A stretch of 64,000 bases of DNA from a virus. The stretch is taken from positions 29,476-93,475 of the IMG/VR virus record IMGVR_UViG_3300025131_000013, one strand, 5' to 3'. Positions 26,255-35,658 of this stretch are shown here, one piece after another. Position numbers and translations under genes: made by a program. Position 1 is the first letter of the stretch. Every line of letters starts with the position of its first letter. The notes under the pieces were generated by a model. The model saw only the letters and a program-made list of their open reading frames with translations. It was not told the origin of the DNA and searched no databases.

Positions 26255-27820
26255 ATGGCCCCCGTTAATATTGGTGATTACTCAGCCTCTATAAATCAGG
26301 AGTTTAGAGTATCGGATGTTAGATGCTCTGGAGTTAGTGCTCCTAGTCTCGGACAGAGAGTAAGCGGTGATAGCGTGACTGTCACCTTTACCCTCATGAC
26401 GTATGTCGATGCTGATCTCACCGGATCGGTGATTATCGAGTTTTCGACTGCGGGTGCCGGCGGACCATGGAGTGCCGCAACGATTACTGGTGCTACTACG
26501 GGTTTAACCGTGTCTCAGGACGGCAATACGTATAGCGTGACTTGGGATTCTCTAACTGACGTTGGCTCGAACGTAGATCAGAATAATATCCTGTTTCGCA
26601 TTACAGCTAATGATGGGACGAACAATGATGGTGATGCGGATACTCCTGTCAACTCGTCCTTCTTTACGGTAGACAACCTTCCATCTGCTCCTACAATTAC
26701 TGCCCCGACTTCAGGGTGGTTCCGTAAGGATGATGACTATCCTTCCTTCGCAGTAGAGTTCACTATTCCTACTGATCCCGGCGGCGACAAGCTATGGCCG
26801 GTATTTGAAGCGGATACTTCGCCGAACTTTGATTCTGTAGCCTTCTTCCAGGTGGACAGCAATGACGCAACGAACTATCTGTTCTTTGACGTTGAGGTTA
26901 CTAATCCTCTCAAGCCTATCTCCGGATATTATGTCCAGGATGTCGCAGCAAACGAGGATGGATCGGCAACCACGGTAGATTGGGATTCTTTGTCGGATGC
27001 CTATACTGGTGATGCCCTGCCCACTACGATATTGGATGCCAGAGTCCTTCTGATACAAAAGAAGGATCGGAGGGTATTGCTGACCTCGGTATCGAATACA
27101 CAGATCCAACTAACTGCTTCTGCTGCCGGAGTAGCAACGCCTGAAGTAGACCTCTACATATTCGATGACGTCCAAACAGACTTCTATATAGTATCCGGGT
27201 TGACTGTTCCGAATACTACTTTGACGGCGCAAACATTTGCTTCGATGGGTGAGGACTTCGCCCAGGCAATCCCTAATCCGTTTGGTAGTGCCCCTCGTAT
27301 CTTGATGTGTGATGAAGCAGAGCGACTCTGCTATATGGGGACGATTACTACTACGGATGTAGAACTTGCTAAGTCAGTTGCTGGTCCTACGGGCAACGGA
27401 ACGGTTACGCTATTCATCTTGAAGACAAACTCAGATATCTACCAAGATGATAACTATGCTGTCACGCCTTCAGATCTTACGATCACTCGGTATGACAGCT
27501 TAAGCGATGGGGGCGCACTTCCTACCTCTGTCGGTGGCGCCGTTCCTAGCGTGGTTCCTAACTCAGATCGGGCTGTATACGTAGACAGTCCCGGCTCAGA
27601 AGATTTCCAGATAGCTAAATCTGGTGCCGGGATTCCTACGGACGCGACAGTTGAGATGAATATCTTTACAGAAGAAGGTGCTTCAGGGATCTGGGTAGTT
27701 ATGCCTGCTACTGGAATTGATGATGCGACATTTGAAGGTGGTAACGCCCGTTACAGAGCGCAAGCGGGTGACTTCGACGACAATGTCTGGTATTTTAGAG
27801 CTGCGTTCGGTAACACTTAG
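26255..27820 (+). CDS. Ig-like / repeat-containing tail fibre protein
   Basis: This 521-residue, all-beta protein has a first Ig/FN3-like domain at about 30-145 (VTVTFTLMTYVDADLTGSV, ending NSSFFTVDN). A second begins PSAPTITAPTSGW (about 147-210). After that three diverged units of about 55-75 residues follow (near 250-305, 343-396 and 420-475). Each has a strand pair RVLL/RILM/SVVP, a bulge and a closing VDLYIF/VTLFIL/VEMNIF strand. It is probably a spacer or adhesin at the tail tip. The start follows the small gene by six bases. Confidence 0.55.
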   Translation: MAPVNIGDYSASINQEFRVSDVRCSGVSAPSLGQRVSGDSVTVTFTLMTYVDADLTGSVIIEFSTAGAGGPWSAATITGATTGLTVSQDGNTYSVTWDSLTDVGSNVDQNNILFRITANDGTNNDGDADTPVNSSFFTVDNLPSAPTITAPTSGWFRKDDDYPSFAVEFTIPTDPGGDKLWPVFEADTSPNFDSVAFFQVDSNDATNYLFFDVEVTNPLKPISGYYVQDVAANEDGSATTVDWDSLSDAYTGDALPTTILDARVLLIQKKDRRVLLTSVSNTQIQLTASAAGVATPEVDLYIFDDVQTDFYIVSGLTVPNTTLTAQTFASMGEDFAQAIPNPFGSAPRILMCDEAERLCYMGTITTTDVELAKSVAGPTGNGTVTLFILKTNSDIYQDDNYAVTPSDLTITRYDSLSDGGALPTSVGGAVPSVVPNSDRAVYVDSPGSEDFQIAKSGAGIPTDATVEMNIFTEEGASGIWVVMPATGIDDATFEGGNARYRAQAGDFDDNVWYFRAAFGNT

Positions 27821-27828
27821 AGGGAAAA

Positions 27829-29787
27829 ATGGCCGAGTATAAAGTTCCAGAACTCGCGTATGAGTTTCCTAGCGAGGACATTACCGCTGAGAGCGGATAT
27901 CGTGTCCTTTCTGTTGATCTCAACAACGGTCGGTTTATGTGGGACCTTGAAGTATTCCGGCAGCTTGAGCGGGCTACCTCTTGGTATCAGGAGTTAGGTG
28001 CGTTTCCGACTCACGCCTTGATATTTGTAGATACAACAAGAGGTATTGTTGAGATCTATGATAGAAAGGATAATACGACTTGGGCCACGTTTACAGCGGG
28101 AGCAAATAACTTCCTGCTGAATTCTACTGCTATAAACGACATCGACTTTGTTGATGGTGTGCTAGCGGTGGCGGATGATACGAACGGGCTACAGTTGGTT
28201 GATTTCGTTCGGGACGCAGGATACCGCTATGATACGAATGGCCTATACGTTAAGGTAGGGGACATAGCGGATCGTGACGGTGCCCTCGGTGAGCTTCTGG
28301 TTAATACGATCATCCAGCTTAACCACGATGACGTAACCTCGGTGAGTATGGCCCGAGACCACGACGACCAGTATGTGGAGATGGACATCGGTCGAACTGT
28401 TCCGGATATTTTGGTCACTACGGATGATGAGGTGACTCTCCTTAAAGCGAGAGATCACGCATCGAACGAGCAGGCAGCCTACGATCTGGGCACCGCCTCT
28501 ATAGTAGGATTGTATTGCGTCATCACCCCAGACGGGCACTGCTTTAGCGCATACTCTGATGTTACGAACGATAAGGTGCGGTGGGATAAGACTGCCGGCA
28601 TTATCGCTGATACGTGGCCTGCGGCAAACGATACGATTCATGGCGGTGGAACTACGGGAGGTGGTATTAATCCTGTATCATCTGGAGCCGTGATCTCAAT
28701 GATTGGCGCCATACCAGGTGTGTCAGCGGCTGATGGTGCTTCGCCAGTGTTGGCAATTGGAACAGACGAGGGGCTGACGCTAAAGCATCTGGATGATACG
28801 AACGAGTCTGATGGTATCACTTTCTTTTTCGACAATGTGGCGGCCCATCCCCCGTTGGCTGGGAAAGCAACACTCAAGGACTCGTGGTGGCTAGGATCGG
28901 TTGCCGGCCTACAAGGAAAGACCCTTACGAATGGCGGAACTGTAACCTTTGCTGCCGCCGTTACGGGTAACGGTGCGGTATTTACGGAGGGTGGAGCGAC
29001 CGTCCTGTCCAGGACTGGTGACGCCGATCTAGATACGGGCACCGATGACTTCGCTATAGGGTTCTACTTCAAATCGACGAATGCGGCAAATCCAGGATCT
29101 TCGGTCAACCTCCTTAACCTTGAGGATGCCGGCGGTCAGGATATGCTGGAGATTTTCGCCAATACGTCCGGTCAGATCGTTGCTCGTATTACGGATGACT
29201 CCGGTGCTACTTGGGATACGATAACGACAACGGCTGACTACTACAACGCTTTGTGGCATTCGCTGATGCTGGTCCGGGACAACAGCACTCTCTATCTTTA
29301 TATAGATGGAAAGCAGGCAGGGACCGTAGCGGTGACGAATGCTGCTACTGCTCTCGACTTCGCTGAGATCTACGTAGGGAATGATAAGGCGGCAGGCACC
29401 GGATTCGGCGGGACGATGGATGATCTGTTCTTCTGGCAGCTGACGGATGCTACGAACGCAGCGAGACACTTCTCAAGGTTCTGGCACCGGAGAATGCAGT
29501 CAGGACTCAATAACGCTTCTATCGGGACCGAGCTAGATTTGGCTCCGGTCACTTGGGTTTCCTCAGACCATGAAGGCGAGCACTTCATGTTCGGTGACGC
29601 GAATGACATGTATGTGATTGATCGTTTCGGGATCATCATCCAGAACACTGCTACTCCTGGAGGGACTATCCAAGACGGAGATATATGGACCCTGCCTGGA
29701 GCAGCAGGATTTGCCTACGCTCTTGGGACTACTACTACTGTTAATGTCCAGCAGGTGAATGTCGACCTCGCTGATATCCTGCTCTAA
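27829..29787 (+). CDS. LamG-domain tail adhesin (copy A)
   Basis: The protein has 652 residues. The first half has repeating Trp/Asp-rich beta units (VDLNNGRFMWDLEVF, VDGVLAVADDTNGLQLVDFV) that look propeller-like. Residues about 345-560 are a LamG/concanavalin-like domain (AVTGNGAVFTEGG, DDFAIGFYFKS, WHSLMLVRDNSTLYLYIDGK, FGGTMDDLFFW), a sugar-binding jelly roll. The same domain order and several local motifs recur in the gene at 32721, showing common descent. It likely contacts host glycans. No signal peptide is present here, in contrast to the second copy. Confidence 0.7.
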   Translation: MAEYKVPELAYEFPSEDITAESGYRVLSVDLNNGRFMWDLEVFRQLERATSWYQELGAFPTHALIFVDTTRGIVEIYDRKDNTTWATFTAGANNFLLNSTAINDIDFVDGVLAVADDTNGLQLVDFVRDAGYRYDTNGLYVKVGDIADRDGALGELLVNTIIQLNHDDVTSVSMARDHDDQYVEMDIGRTVPDILVTTDDEVTLLKARDHASNEQAAYDLGTASIVGLYCVITPDGHCFSAYSDVTNDKVRWDKTAGIIADTWPAANDTIHGGGTTGGGINPVSSGAVISMIGAIPGVSAADGASPVLAIGTDEGLTLKHLDDTNESDGITFFFDNVAAHPPLAGKATLKDSWWLGSVAGLQGKTLTNGGTVTFAAAVTGNGAVFTEGGATVLSRTGDADLDTGTDDFAIGFYFKSTNAANPGSSVNLLNLEDAGGQDMLEIFANTSGQIVARITDDSGATWDTITTTADYYNALWHSLMLVRDNSTLYLYIDGKQAGTVAVTNAATALDFAEIYVGNDKAAGTGFGGTMDDLFFWQLTDATNAARHFSRFWHRRMQSGLNNASIGTELDLAPVTWVSSDHEGEHFMFGDANDMYVIDRFGIIIQNTATPGGTIQDGDIWTLPGAAGFAYALGTTTTVNVQQVNVDLADILL

Positions 29788-29796
29788 GGAAACGTA

Positions 29797-31392
29797 ATGA
29801 GAACCCTTTCTAAATTTGGATTATCAGATGACTCCATAGCATCGGGCATCTTATCAGGCATTCCTGCTGGGGACTACACCGATCCTACTCTATATGGAAC
29901 GACTAGGATATGGTGGGATGCCACCAATACCTTGTTCCGATCTAAGATAGGGTCAGACCCTGCCTCCGAGACTGATGGCGCTCCAGAGTCTCATCTTACT
30001 CAGGTCTACGGTGATGAGTCCGATGGAGCCGTGGCTAATGCTACGGACGTAGATATTGAGGCTACTACGATTGCTCAATCTGGAGTCGTTACTCCAGCTT
30101 CTAATCGGATCTGGCGAGCTACAGGGAATGTTACCCTAACTCAGACGGTTGATGTAGTCCAACAGGACGGTCAAGCTCGTAGTCCTTTCCCGTTGAGACA
30201 AGGATCTCCAGGAATCGAGCTTGGCGCCATTATGGCGGCTATCGGATCGAAGGGGATGCCGGTTCCAATAAGGCCTGGTGGAGATGGAACAGGGCTTATT
30301 GGCGGTATTATCCAGATTATCTCTGGAGGCGATGTATCGGTTGGCGCAGCGATGTCTGCTTTAGGGACTAACGCTTCAGGAGATGGCGGTGGAGGCGGTG
30401 GAATAGTAATTATAGTTGCCGCTGGAACTATTTCTGGCGCTAGTGCTATTGACGTATCAGCGGGGGATGGACACGCTACTGCGGCTGCCCAAGGAGGCGG
30501 TGGAGGCTACTCAGGCGGATGGGGAGGTCACGGTGGTTGGGCGGGAGCGGGTGGAGGCGATGCGTATATAGGTAGGACGCCTGGAGCATCTGGAGCAGGG
30601 TATAAGGTTGCTCAAGCTGGCGGAGGTGGATACCAGGGTGGCGGTGGAGGCGGGTGTATAGATGCGGTTGGAGTTACTACTGGATCCACAGCTGGTGGCG
30701 CTGGAGGTGATGGAACGGCTTTCTTGAACTTTGATCAGCAGAAAGAAGATTTGACTGATCACTGGACTGACGCAGTAGAGGTTTGGAATGCTGCTGTGGC
30801 TGGTTCCAACTCGGGATGTTGTGCCGGTGGTGCAGCTGGAGTAAATGGAGGCGGTGGAGGTGGAGGCGGTGGTCGACCGGGATCTGCTGGAGCCGCAGGA
30901 GCAAATGGTGGAGCAGGAGGTGACGCGGGTTCGGGTGGTGGAGCAGGAGGCGCGTGTAATATCACTGGAACTGCTGGCAATGGAGGTGCTGGAGCCGCAG
31001 GATCTAACTACGCATACTCTTTGACTAATAAGGACGTGTTTACTGGGATGCCTGGTGGCCAGGGAGGCGGTGGAGGCGGTGGCTTAGGCAAACTTCAGAA
31101 CGGCTGTTCTGATGGTTCTGCTGGAGCAGGCGGTGCTGGAGGTGCGTCACCTGGACCATTCGTAGGTAGTATGGGTAATGGATCTGGCGGGGCAGGCGGG
31201 ACAGGAGAGACTCCTAGTGGTGGTGATGGTGATGGCGGTGACGGAGGCGATGGAGGAAATGGTGGCGGTGGCGCTGGCCTAGTTATCCTTGTTGCCCCTA
31301 CTATTACCTACAATGGAACTGTAACCGGAAAGCTCGTGAAGATAGCAGGCACAGACGCTGAGAACATCCTTAGAAGTGTATTCGGTAGCTAA
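29797..31392 (+). CDS. Glycine-rich tail adhesin
   Basis: The protein has 531 residues. The N-terminus (MRTLSKFGLSDDS, then DYTDPTLYGTTRIWWD) is shared with the short gene at 32489 and may be the virion-attachment part. Residues about 200-500 are extremely glycine-rich with runs such as GGGGYSGGWGGHGGW, separated by short variable stretches. This pattern is known from receptor-binding proteins such as T4-type gp38, where polyglycine II helices form a scaffold carrying variable loops. The DNA is correspondingly a degenerate GGTGGAGGC repeat, prone to recombination. A receptor-recognition role is inferred. Confidence 0.6.
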   Translation: MRTLSKFGLSDDSIASGILSGIPAGDYTDPTLYGTTRIWWDATNTLFRSKIGSDPASETDGAPESHLTQVYGDESDGAVANATDVDIEATTIAQSGVVTPASNRIWRATGNVTLTQTVDVVQQDGQARSPFPLRQGSPGIELGAIMAAIGSKGMPVPIRPGGDGTGLIGGIIQIISGGDVSVGAAMSALGTNASGDGGGGGGIVIIVAAGTISGASAIDVSAGDGHATAAAQGGGGGYSGGWGGHGGWAGAGGGDAYIGRTPGASGAGYKVAQAGGGGYQGGGGGGCIDAVGVTTGSTAGGAGGDGTAFLNFDQQKEDLTDHWTDAVEVWNAAVAGSNSGCCAGGAAGVNGGGGGGGGGRPGSAGAAGANGGAGGDAGSGGGAGGACNITGTAGNGGAGAAGSNYAYSLTNKDVFTGMPGGQGGGGGGGLGKLQNGCSDGSAGAGGAGGASPGPFVGSMGNGSGGAGGTGETPSGGDGDGGDGGDGGNGGGGAGLVILVAPTITYNGTVTGKLVKIAGTDAENILRSVFGS

Positions 31393-31404
31393 AGAGAGGA
31401 CGAT

Positions 31405-31857
31405 ATGCCAACGCCTGAAGAACTAGCTGATCAGATAGCCAAGCTTGACGCTGATAGAGCTATACTGGAAAAGAAGCTCGTTGAAGATCCTATCAACGAG
31501 ATTACTTTCAAATCAGCGGTCGATATAGTTGCTGCTGATCCCCTAATGTCGTCAATCGGAGTGGCGGTAGTTAAGTCAGAGATACACCCTCAATGGTGTA
31601 GTCTCGACTTTCCTGTTGGCGCTGCTTCAGGATTCCAAGCGTTGGCTATGAGGCAGATGATACAGCTTATGCTGTCTCTCGGTGCTGAGCCTGGATTCAA
31701 AGTGGTGGAGAACGGAGCCAAGAGTAGGCTGCCCTACAGGGTATACGTGGCTATTACGAATATCAACGAGTGTATTGAGGCTGTGAGGGTTATGGCTTTG
31801 ACTGACTCCCAGAGAGTGTTGGAGTATGCCGTTGAGGCAGACGAGGCAAGTATATGA
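31405..31857 (+). CDS. Small tail-region protein (copy A), unknown
   Basis: The 150-residue protein starts with a coiled-coil helix (MPTPEELADQIAKLDADRAILEKKL). It then has a compact domain with GVAVVKSEIHPQWCSLDFP and SGFQALAMRQMI, ending GAEPGF. The central motif (GV, then PQW, then D-x-P, then SGF/TGF, then GA-x-P) recurs in the gene at 35659, so the two are diverged paralogues. The function is unknown. It could be a fibre accessory or assembly factor that moves together with the LamG adhesin. Confidence 0.5.
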   Translation: MPTPEELADQIAKLDADRAILEKKLVEDPINEITFKSAVDIVAADPLMSSIGVAVVKSEIHPQWCSLDFPVGAASGFQALAMRQMIQLMLSLGAEPGFKVVENGAKSRLPYRVYVAITNINECIEAVRVMALTDSQRVLEYAVEADEASI

Positions 31858-32489
31858 TCTCAGGTGATATCAAATCCAACGGCTGCGCTCTGCTCCCAGG
31901 AGTAGTGACTGGACCGTCGACTAAGATTATGATCGAGACTCTCAACGGGATGCTAGAAACCCTGGAAGAGATGTCTAGGGTTAATGGCTTGATAGTCAGA
32001 GAGACATTCTCAGACTTCTTCAATCTCCCACAGATAACGGATGTAGTCAAGGACGTTCTTGGGACTGATAGTCCTATCCTTTTGGCTACGAGAGGGAATG
32101 CTAGTGTCTCTAGTGATCCCGGTGATCCGCCTCATTCTAACAATTATGAGTGGGGTAATATTGCCCCAGGAATCTCGATAGTCACGGCCTGTCTCTATCT
32201 GGATAAGATAGACGATACGTCAGGCACGTTTGCTTACTGTCCAGGATCCCATCTGAAGTATTACCCTCCTTATACGGAAGTCCCGACCCAAGCAGATATA
32301 GACGCGGGGACATATGAGGAAGTCTACGCAGAGGCGGGTGACGTTCTCTTTAGGATACCGGAAGTCTGGCATGCTGTAAGGCCGATAGGAAACCCAAGAA
32401 GATATATCACAGGCTTCTGGGTGAATCCTGATAACGCGGGCAAGTTCCTCTCAGAGCGGGTGGAGCGATTTTTGGAGGTTCGGGCCTAA
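31854..32489 (+). CDS. Phytanoyl-CoA-dioxygenase-like (Fe/2-oxoglutarate) protein
   Basis: The 211-residue protein overlaps the previous stop by four bases. The fold signature of PhyH-type oxygenases is present: PPHSNNYEWG (92-101), TACLYLDKIDDTSGTFAYCPGSH (111-133), and EAGDVLFRIPEVWHAVRPIGNPRR (160-183), with distal His173 and Arg182/183 for 2-oxoglutarate. The proximal iron motif, normally His-x-Asp, reads His94-Ser-Asn96. Activity is therefore uncertain. In a fibre gene block it might hydroxylate a tail protein or a glycan, or be a structural descendant. Family assignment is fairly firm, function open. Confidence 0.65.
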   Translation: MISGDIKSNGCALLPGVVTGPSTKIMIETLNGMLETLEEMSRVNGLIVRETFSDFFNLPQITDVVKDVLGTDSPILLATRGNASVSSDPGDPPHSNNYEWGNIAPGISIVTACLYLDKIDDTSGTFAYCPGSHLKYYPPYTEVPTQADIDAGTYEEVYAEAGDVLFRIPEVWHAVRPIGNPRRYITGFWVNPDNAGKFLSERVERFLEVRA

Positions 32490-32710
32490 TGAGAACTATA
32501 TCGAGATTCTCTGTCACCGCTCCATTACCGGGTTCAGTTCCTGACGGGACGTTCACTGATCCGTTTATCTACGGGACTACATACGTCTGGCATGACTCGG
32601 TGAACAATGTGATGAGGAAGCAACTTACTACCCCGGTTACTGAGACTGAGGGAGAGATTCTGATGGAGGCTGAGGATTCACCACCAACAGCAGGTGTTAG
32701 TGATTTCTAG
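32489..32710 (+). CDS. Short paralogue of glycine-rich adhesin N-terminus
   Basis: The 73-residue protein starts with MRTISRFSVTAPLPG and continues FTDPFIYGTTYVWHD, clearly related to residues 1-60 of the gene at 29797 (MRT-hydrophobic-S-basic-F; TDP-x-x-YGTT-x-x-W-x-D). It lacks the glycine-rich body. It could be a remnant after loss of the body, or a separate attachment protein. Its stop (TAG 32708-32710) runs into the AGGAGG used by the next gene. Confidence 0.5.
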   Translation: MRTISRFSVTAPLPGSVPDGTFTDPFIYGTTYVWHDSVNNVMRKQLTTPVTETEGEILMEAEDSPPTAGVSDF

Positions 32711-32720
32711 GAGGATGGGG

Positions 32721-35642
32721 ATGAGAAAGTATTTCAGTCAAGTAGCTTTAGCACTACTTTTATTAGTAGGGGTGACGTTTGCTCAGACTCACCACTCGAA
32801 CAAGAAGATATTGTTTCATAAGGCTATTGGTGTCTTGCCTGATAGCCTTATTATGGTGAATCCTGATACCACGATCACCGGATTCAGCGCAAACATCGTC
32901 AAGCGTTACAGCCTGAACGACCCTGCCGTGATGTGGGACCGTGATGCGTTTCAGGCGAAGGTCAGCGTGTCGAGCATCGGCACACGCGGCGATACGACTG
33001 ATGCGTGGCCGACGAACTTTGCTATTGTATCAGCACAAGAGTCTGCCACAGACTCGCTTGGTATCATTAACACGGACACAGGCGAACAGTGGATGTGGTT
33101 TGTCGCGGGGGCGTCGTATATGCTTGGCAATGGCGCATCTGCCGTTTTTGCCAACAGCGTGTTCTTGGATGGAGTCCTCTACGTTGCCGTCGATGGGACA
33201 GGATTATTTGTCATCGACTTTCTTAGAGAGACGAGTGATTACGTTCTGGACCAAAACTCCTACAGGTTCAAGGGGAACATTTCCGAGAGGAACACAGGCG
33301 CAGGAATCATTCAGTATGCGAAGTATCCGCCCATCACGAACGCGGATGTTAATGTCGTCGACGCGATCCGCGATCCAGAGGGCGGCATGGACGAGTTCGG
33401 GCGACCGTTGCACTATTGGGTGGTGGGAACTGATGGCGGTATCTCCGAATACAATCCCATCGACAACGCCATTTGGGACTCTGGGGGGACTGACGATGGC
33501 GATATTGTTAGGCTGATGGACCGGGGGGATGTGTGGTGGGCGTATGAAGATCCAACACGATACTGGGTGTATAGAACCGCTCCCATTCAGTCGCACTACA
33601 AAAATGGGTTTGGCCCACCGGGGGGTGGCGAGTATGCAGACGCGGGGGTTGGTGGAACAGATATTCCGTGGACAACATCAGCAGTTGTTACGAGCTTTAC
33701 CGTTCCAGTTGGTTCTGTGACGCACGATGGCGCACCTGTTGTAATTATTGGGTCGGACGAGGGCTTGATGATTTCGCAAAACAAGCCATTCGTATTGCCC
33801 TCTGGGTCCGCAAACAGTTCCCTCACCCACACCATCGATGCCACGCAGAACGCGCCACTGTGGTCAGGCGTGGTTGTGGACTCGTATCCACTTGAAGATG
33901 CAACGGGGATGTTTGGTGAGGATCTGACTGACGAGGGCGTGACCTTCTCGTCGGCTGTAATCGGTAATGGCGTAGTCCTTGATGGCACCAACATTATGTA
34001 TCGTAACAACGATGCGACCTACACGCCAACAGGGACGATGGGGACCGATCTGTATATGACTGTCGCGTTTTGGGTGAAATCAAGCTACGCAGACAGTTGG
34101 GATCCACTCCTTGCTTTGACAGAAGGCACGACCCCCGGTAACGATTGGTTCAGTATTTTCCCGTGGGCTGGTGTCGTCTACGTGCGAATAACTTCCAATG
34201 CCAACTCAACTGCCGAGACAGTAGATACACAGATTGATGTTCTCGATAATACGTGGCACCATATTGCCTTCACTATTGGTGCAACTGAGTTACGGTGTTA
34301 TTTGGACGGGATTCTTATAGATACGGATGCGTCACTTACCTCATTCTCAGGGGTTCCAGCGTGGGATACATTCACAGTTGGCGACCTACACGATGGGTTC
34401 ACTGGTGCTGGTTCGATGTTTATAGGCACACTCGACCAAATCCTCCTGACGTATCGGGAGCTTACAGCCAAAGAGGTCAGGCACCTACATCAGCGCGGTC
34501 GTGACGCGCTACAACATAACGCCATCGGTGACGATGCCCTCGTAGGCGCATCGGTGCAAGACGTGGAAGCGGCAGAGGACGGTTCGATTTGGGTTCTCGC
34601 AGGAGCATCGACTTCAGCCGACTCAACGTTGCACCGCTTAACGCCGACAGGCATCCCGACAGACACGCTCACAGCAAGCGGTCTGGTTGACATAGACGTG
34701 TGGAACGTGAACGGAGCCAAGCCAGACAGCTCCATCGAATCCTACGGCGTGGCGATGGCATTGGGCACTGGCGGTCTGCGGCTGATACAGCCCAATCCGG
34801 TGGTTGCTGACAGGTGGGCGGGATACAACAAGAGCGGCGTTCACGGCGCGTGGTATGGAGGCGGGATTGCGGCGTGGGCAAGGTATCAGTTGAACGGGAC
34901 CGCCAGAGTAGATTCTGCCGGAGCCTACGGTTCGTATTACAACGTCCAAGACGCGCTTGACGCGGGTGGCGCAAACGTTCGTGTCGATGTTGGGGTTGGG
35001 ACATACCCCCCGTTTGATTATTCAGCGGATGGCCAACAGGTATGGGGGGTTTCGTGGGGGGCTGTCATTGACGGTGCCAACACTGATGATGCCGTAGAGT
35101 TTGGTGGTGTCTATGACAATTGCGTTCTCGCCAACATCACAGCGAAGACCACTTCCAGTGGCCCTGGCTATGATGCGGTTGATCTGTCACAGTCGGGATC
35201 GGAATACTTCTTGGCGTGGCGGGTTCGCGTCCCTGACTCCGACAACTACGGATTCAATATTTCGGTTTCGTGTCCGTATATCAGGATCATAGACTGCCAT
35301 GTCGACGATGCCGATGTGTTTGGGATATACATTGCTGGCTCGGCGTATTTTATGATCAAGGGCAATCACATCGGAACCAGTGGTGGAGGTCCACCAAATG
35401 AAGGCATCTACATTGATCATACTGCCGCCAATGGGTTCGTGTCAGAGAACAATGTTGTGATGGCAGGGTCTCCAGAGATACATATCTTGGGTAACAAGAT
35501 CGGCGTTTCTGATAATTGGGTAGACGGCACGATCACCCTTCACACGAACAGCAATGACTGCCTGACCTCTGGAAATATTGTTAACACGTCGATCACGAAT
35601 AGTGGAACATCTAACACGGTTGGAGACGTTGAAGTCTTCTAA
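32721..35642 (+). CDS. Exported LamG + beta-helix adhesin (copy B)
   Basis: The protein has 973 residues from the ATG at 32721, six bases after AGGAGG; an in-frame ATG at 32715 has no spacing. The N-terminus is a signal peptide: MRKYF, a hydrophobic core ALALLLLVGV and a likely cut after TFA before QTH. Propeller-like units and a LamG domain (about 384-583) follow, as in the gene at 27829. The last 240 residues (from about 733) form a right-handed beta-helix (YFMIKGNHIG, ENNVVMAGSPEI, HTNSNDCLTSGNIV). A signal peptide on a fibre-like protein is odd for a phage. The local base composition also looks more G+C-rich than its neighbours, suggesting recent acquisition. Confidence 0.65.
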   Translation: MRKYFSQVALALLLLVGVTFAQTHHSNKKILFHKAIGVLPDSLIMVNPDTTITGFSANIVKRYSLNDPAVMWDRDAFQAKVSVSSIGTRGDTTDAWPTNFAIVSAQESATDSLGIINTDTGEQWMWFVAGASYMLGNGASAVFANSVFLDGVLYVAVDGTGLFVIDFLRETSDYVLDQNSYRFKGNISERNTGAGIIQYAKYPPITNADVNVVDAIRDPEGGMDEFGRPLHYWVVGTDGGISEYNPIDNAIWDSGGTDDGDIVRLMDRGDVWWAYEDPTRYWVYRTAPIQSHYKNGFGPPGGGEYADAGVGGTDIPWTTSAVVTSFTVPVGSVTHDGAPVVIIGSDEGLMISQNKPFVLPSGSANSSLTHTIDATQNAPLWSGVVVDSYPLEDATGMFGEDLTDEGVTFSSAVIGNGVVLDGTNIMYRNNDATYTPTGTMGTDLYMTVAFWVKSSYADSWDPLLALTEGTTPGNDWFSIFPWAGVVYVRITSNANSTAETVDTQIDVLDNTWHHIAFTIGATELRCYLDGILIDTDASLTSFSGVPAWDTFTVGDLHDGFTGAGSMFIGTLDQILLTYRELTAKEVRHLHQRGRDALQHNAIGDDALVGASVQDVEAAEDGSIWVLAGASTSADSTLHRLTPTGIPTDTLTASGLVDIDVWNVNGAKPDSSIESYGVAMALGTGGLRLIQPNPVVADRWAGYNKSGVHGAWYGGGIAAWARYQLNGTARVDSAGAYGSYYNVQDALDAGGANVRVDVGVGTYPPFDYSADGQQVWGVSWGAVIDGANTDDAVEFGGVYDNCVLANITAKTTSSGPGYDAVDLSQSGSEYFLAWRVRVPDSDNYGFNISVSCPYIRIIDCHVDDADVFGIYIAGSAYFMIKGNHIGTSGGGPPNEGIYIDHTAANGFVSENNVVMAGSPEIHILGNKIGVSDNWVDGTITLHTNSNDCLTSGNIVNTSITNSGTSNTVGDVEVF

Positions 35643-35658
35643 AAATGGAGGATACACG

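Noticed and set aside
30390-31290. CRISPR-like or satellite repeat
   Set aside because: The GGTGGAGGC repetition is in one open frame and is the codon pattern of glycine runs. There are no regular spacers.
31854-32489. TET/JBP-type DNA oxygenase for base modification
   Set aside because: The sequence has PhyH-type motifs and lies among adhesin genes, not beside the possible modification group, so a DNA-oxidising role was not claimed.
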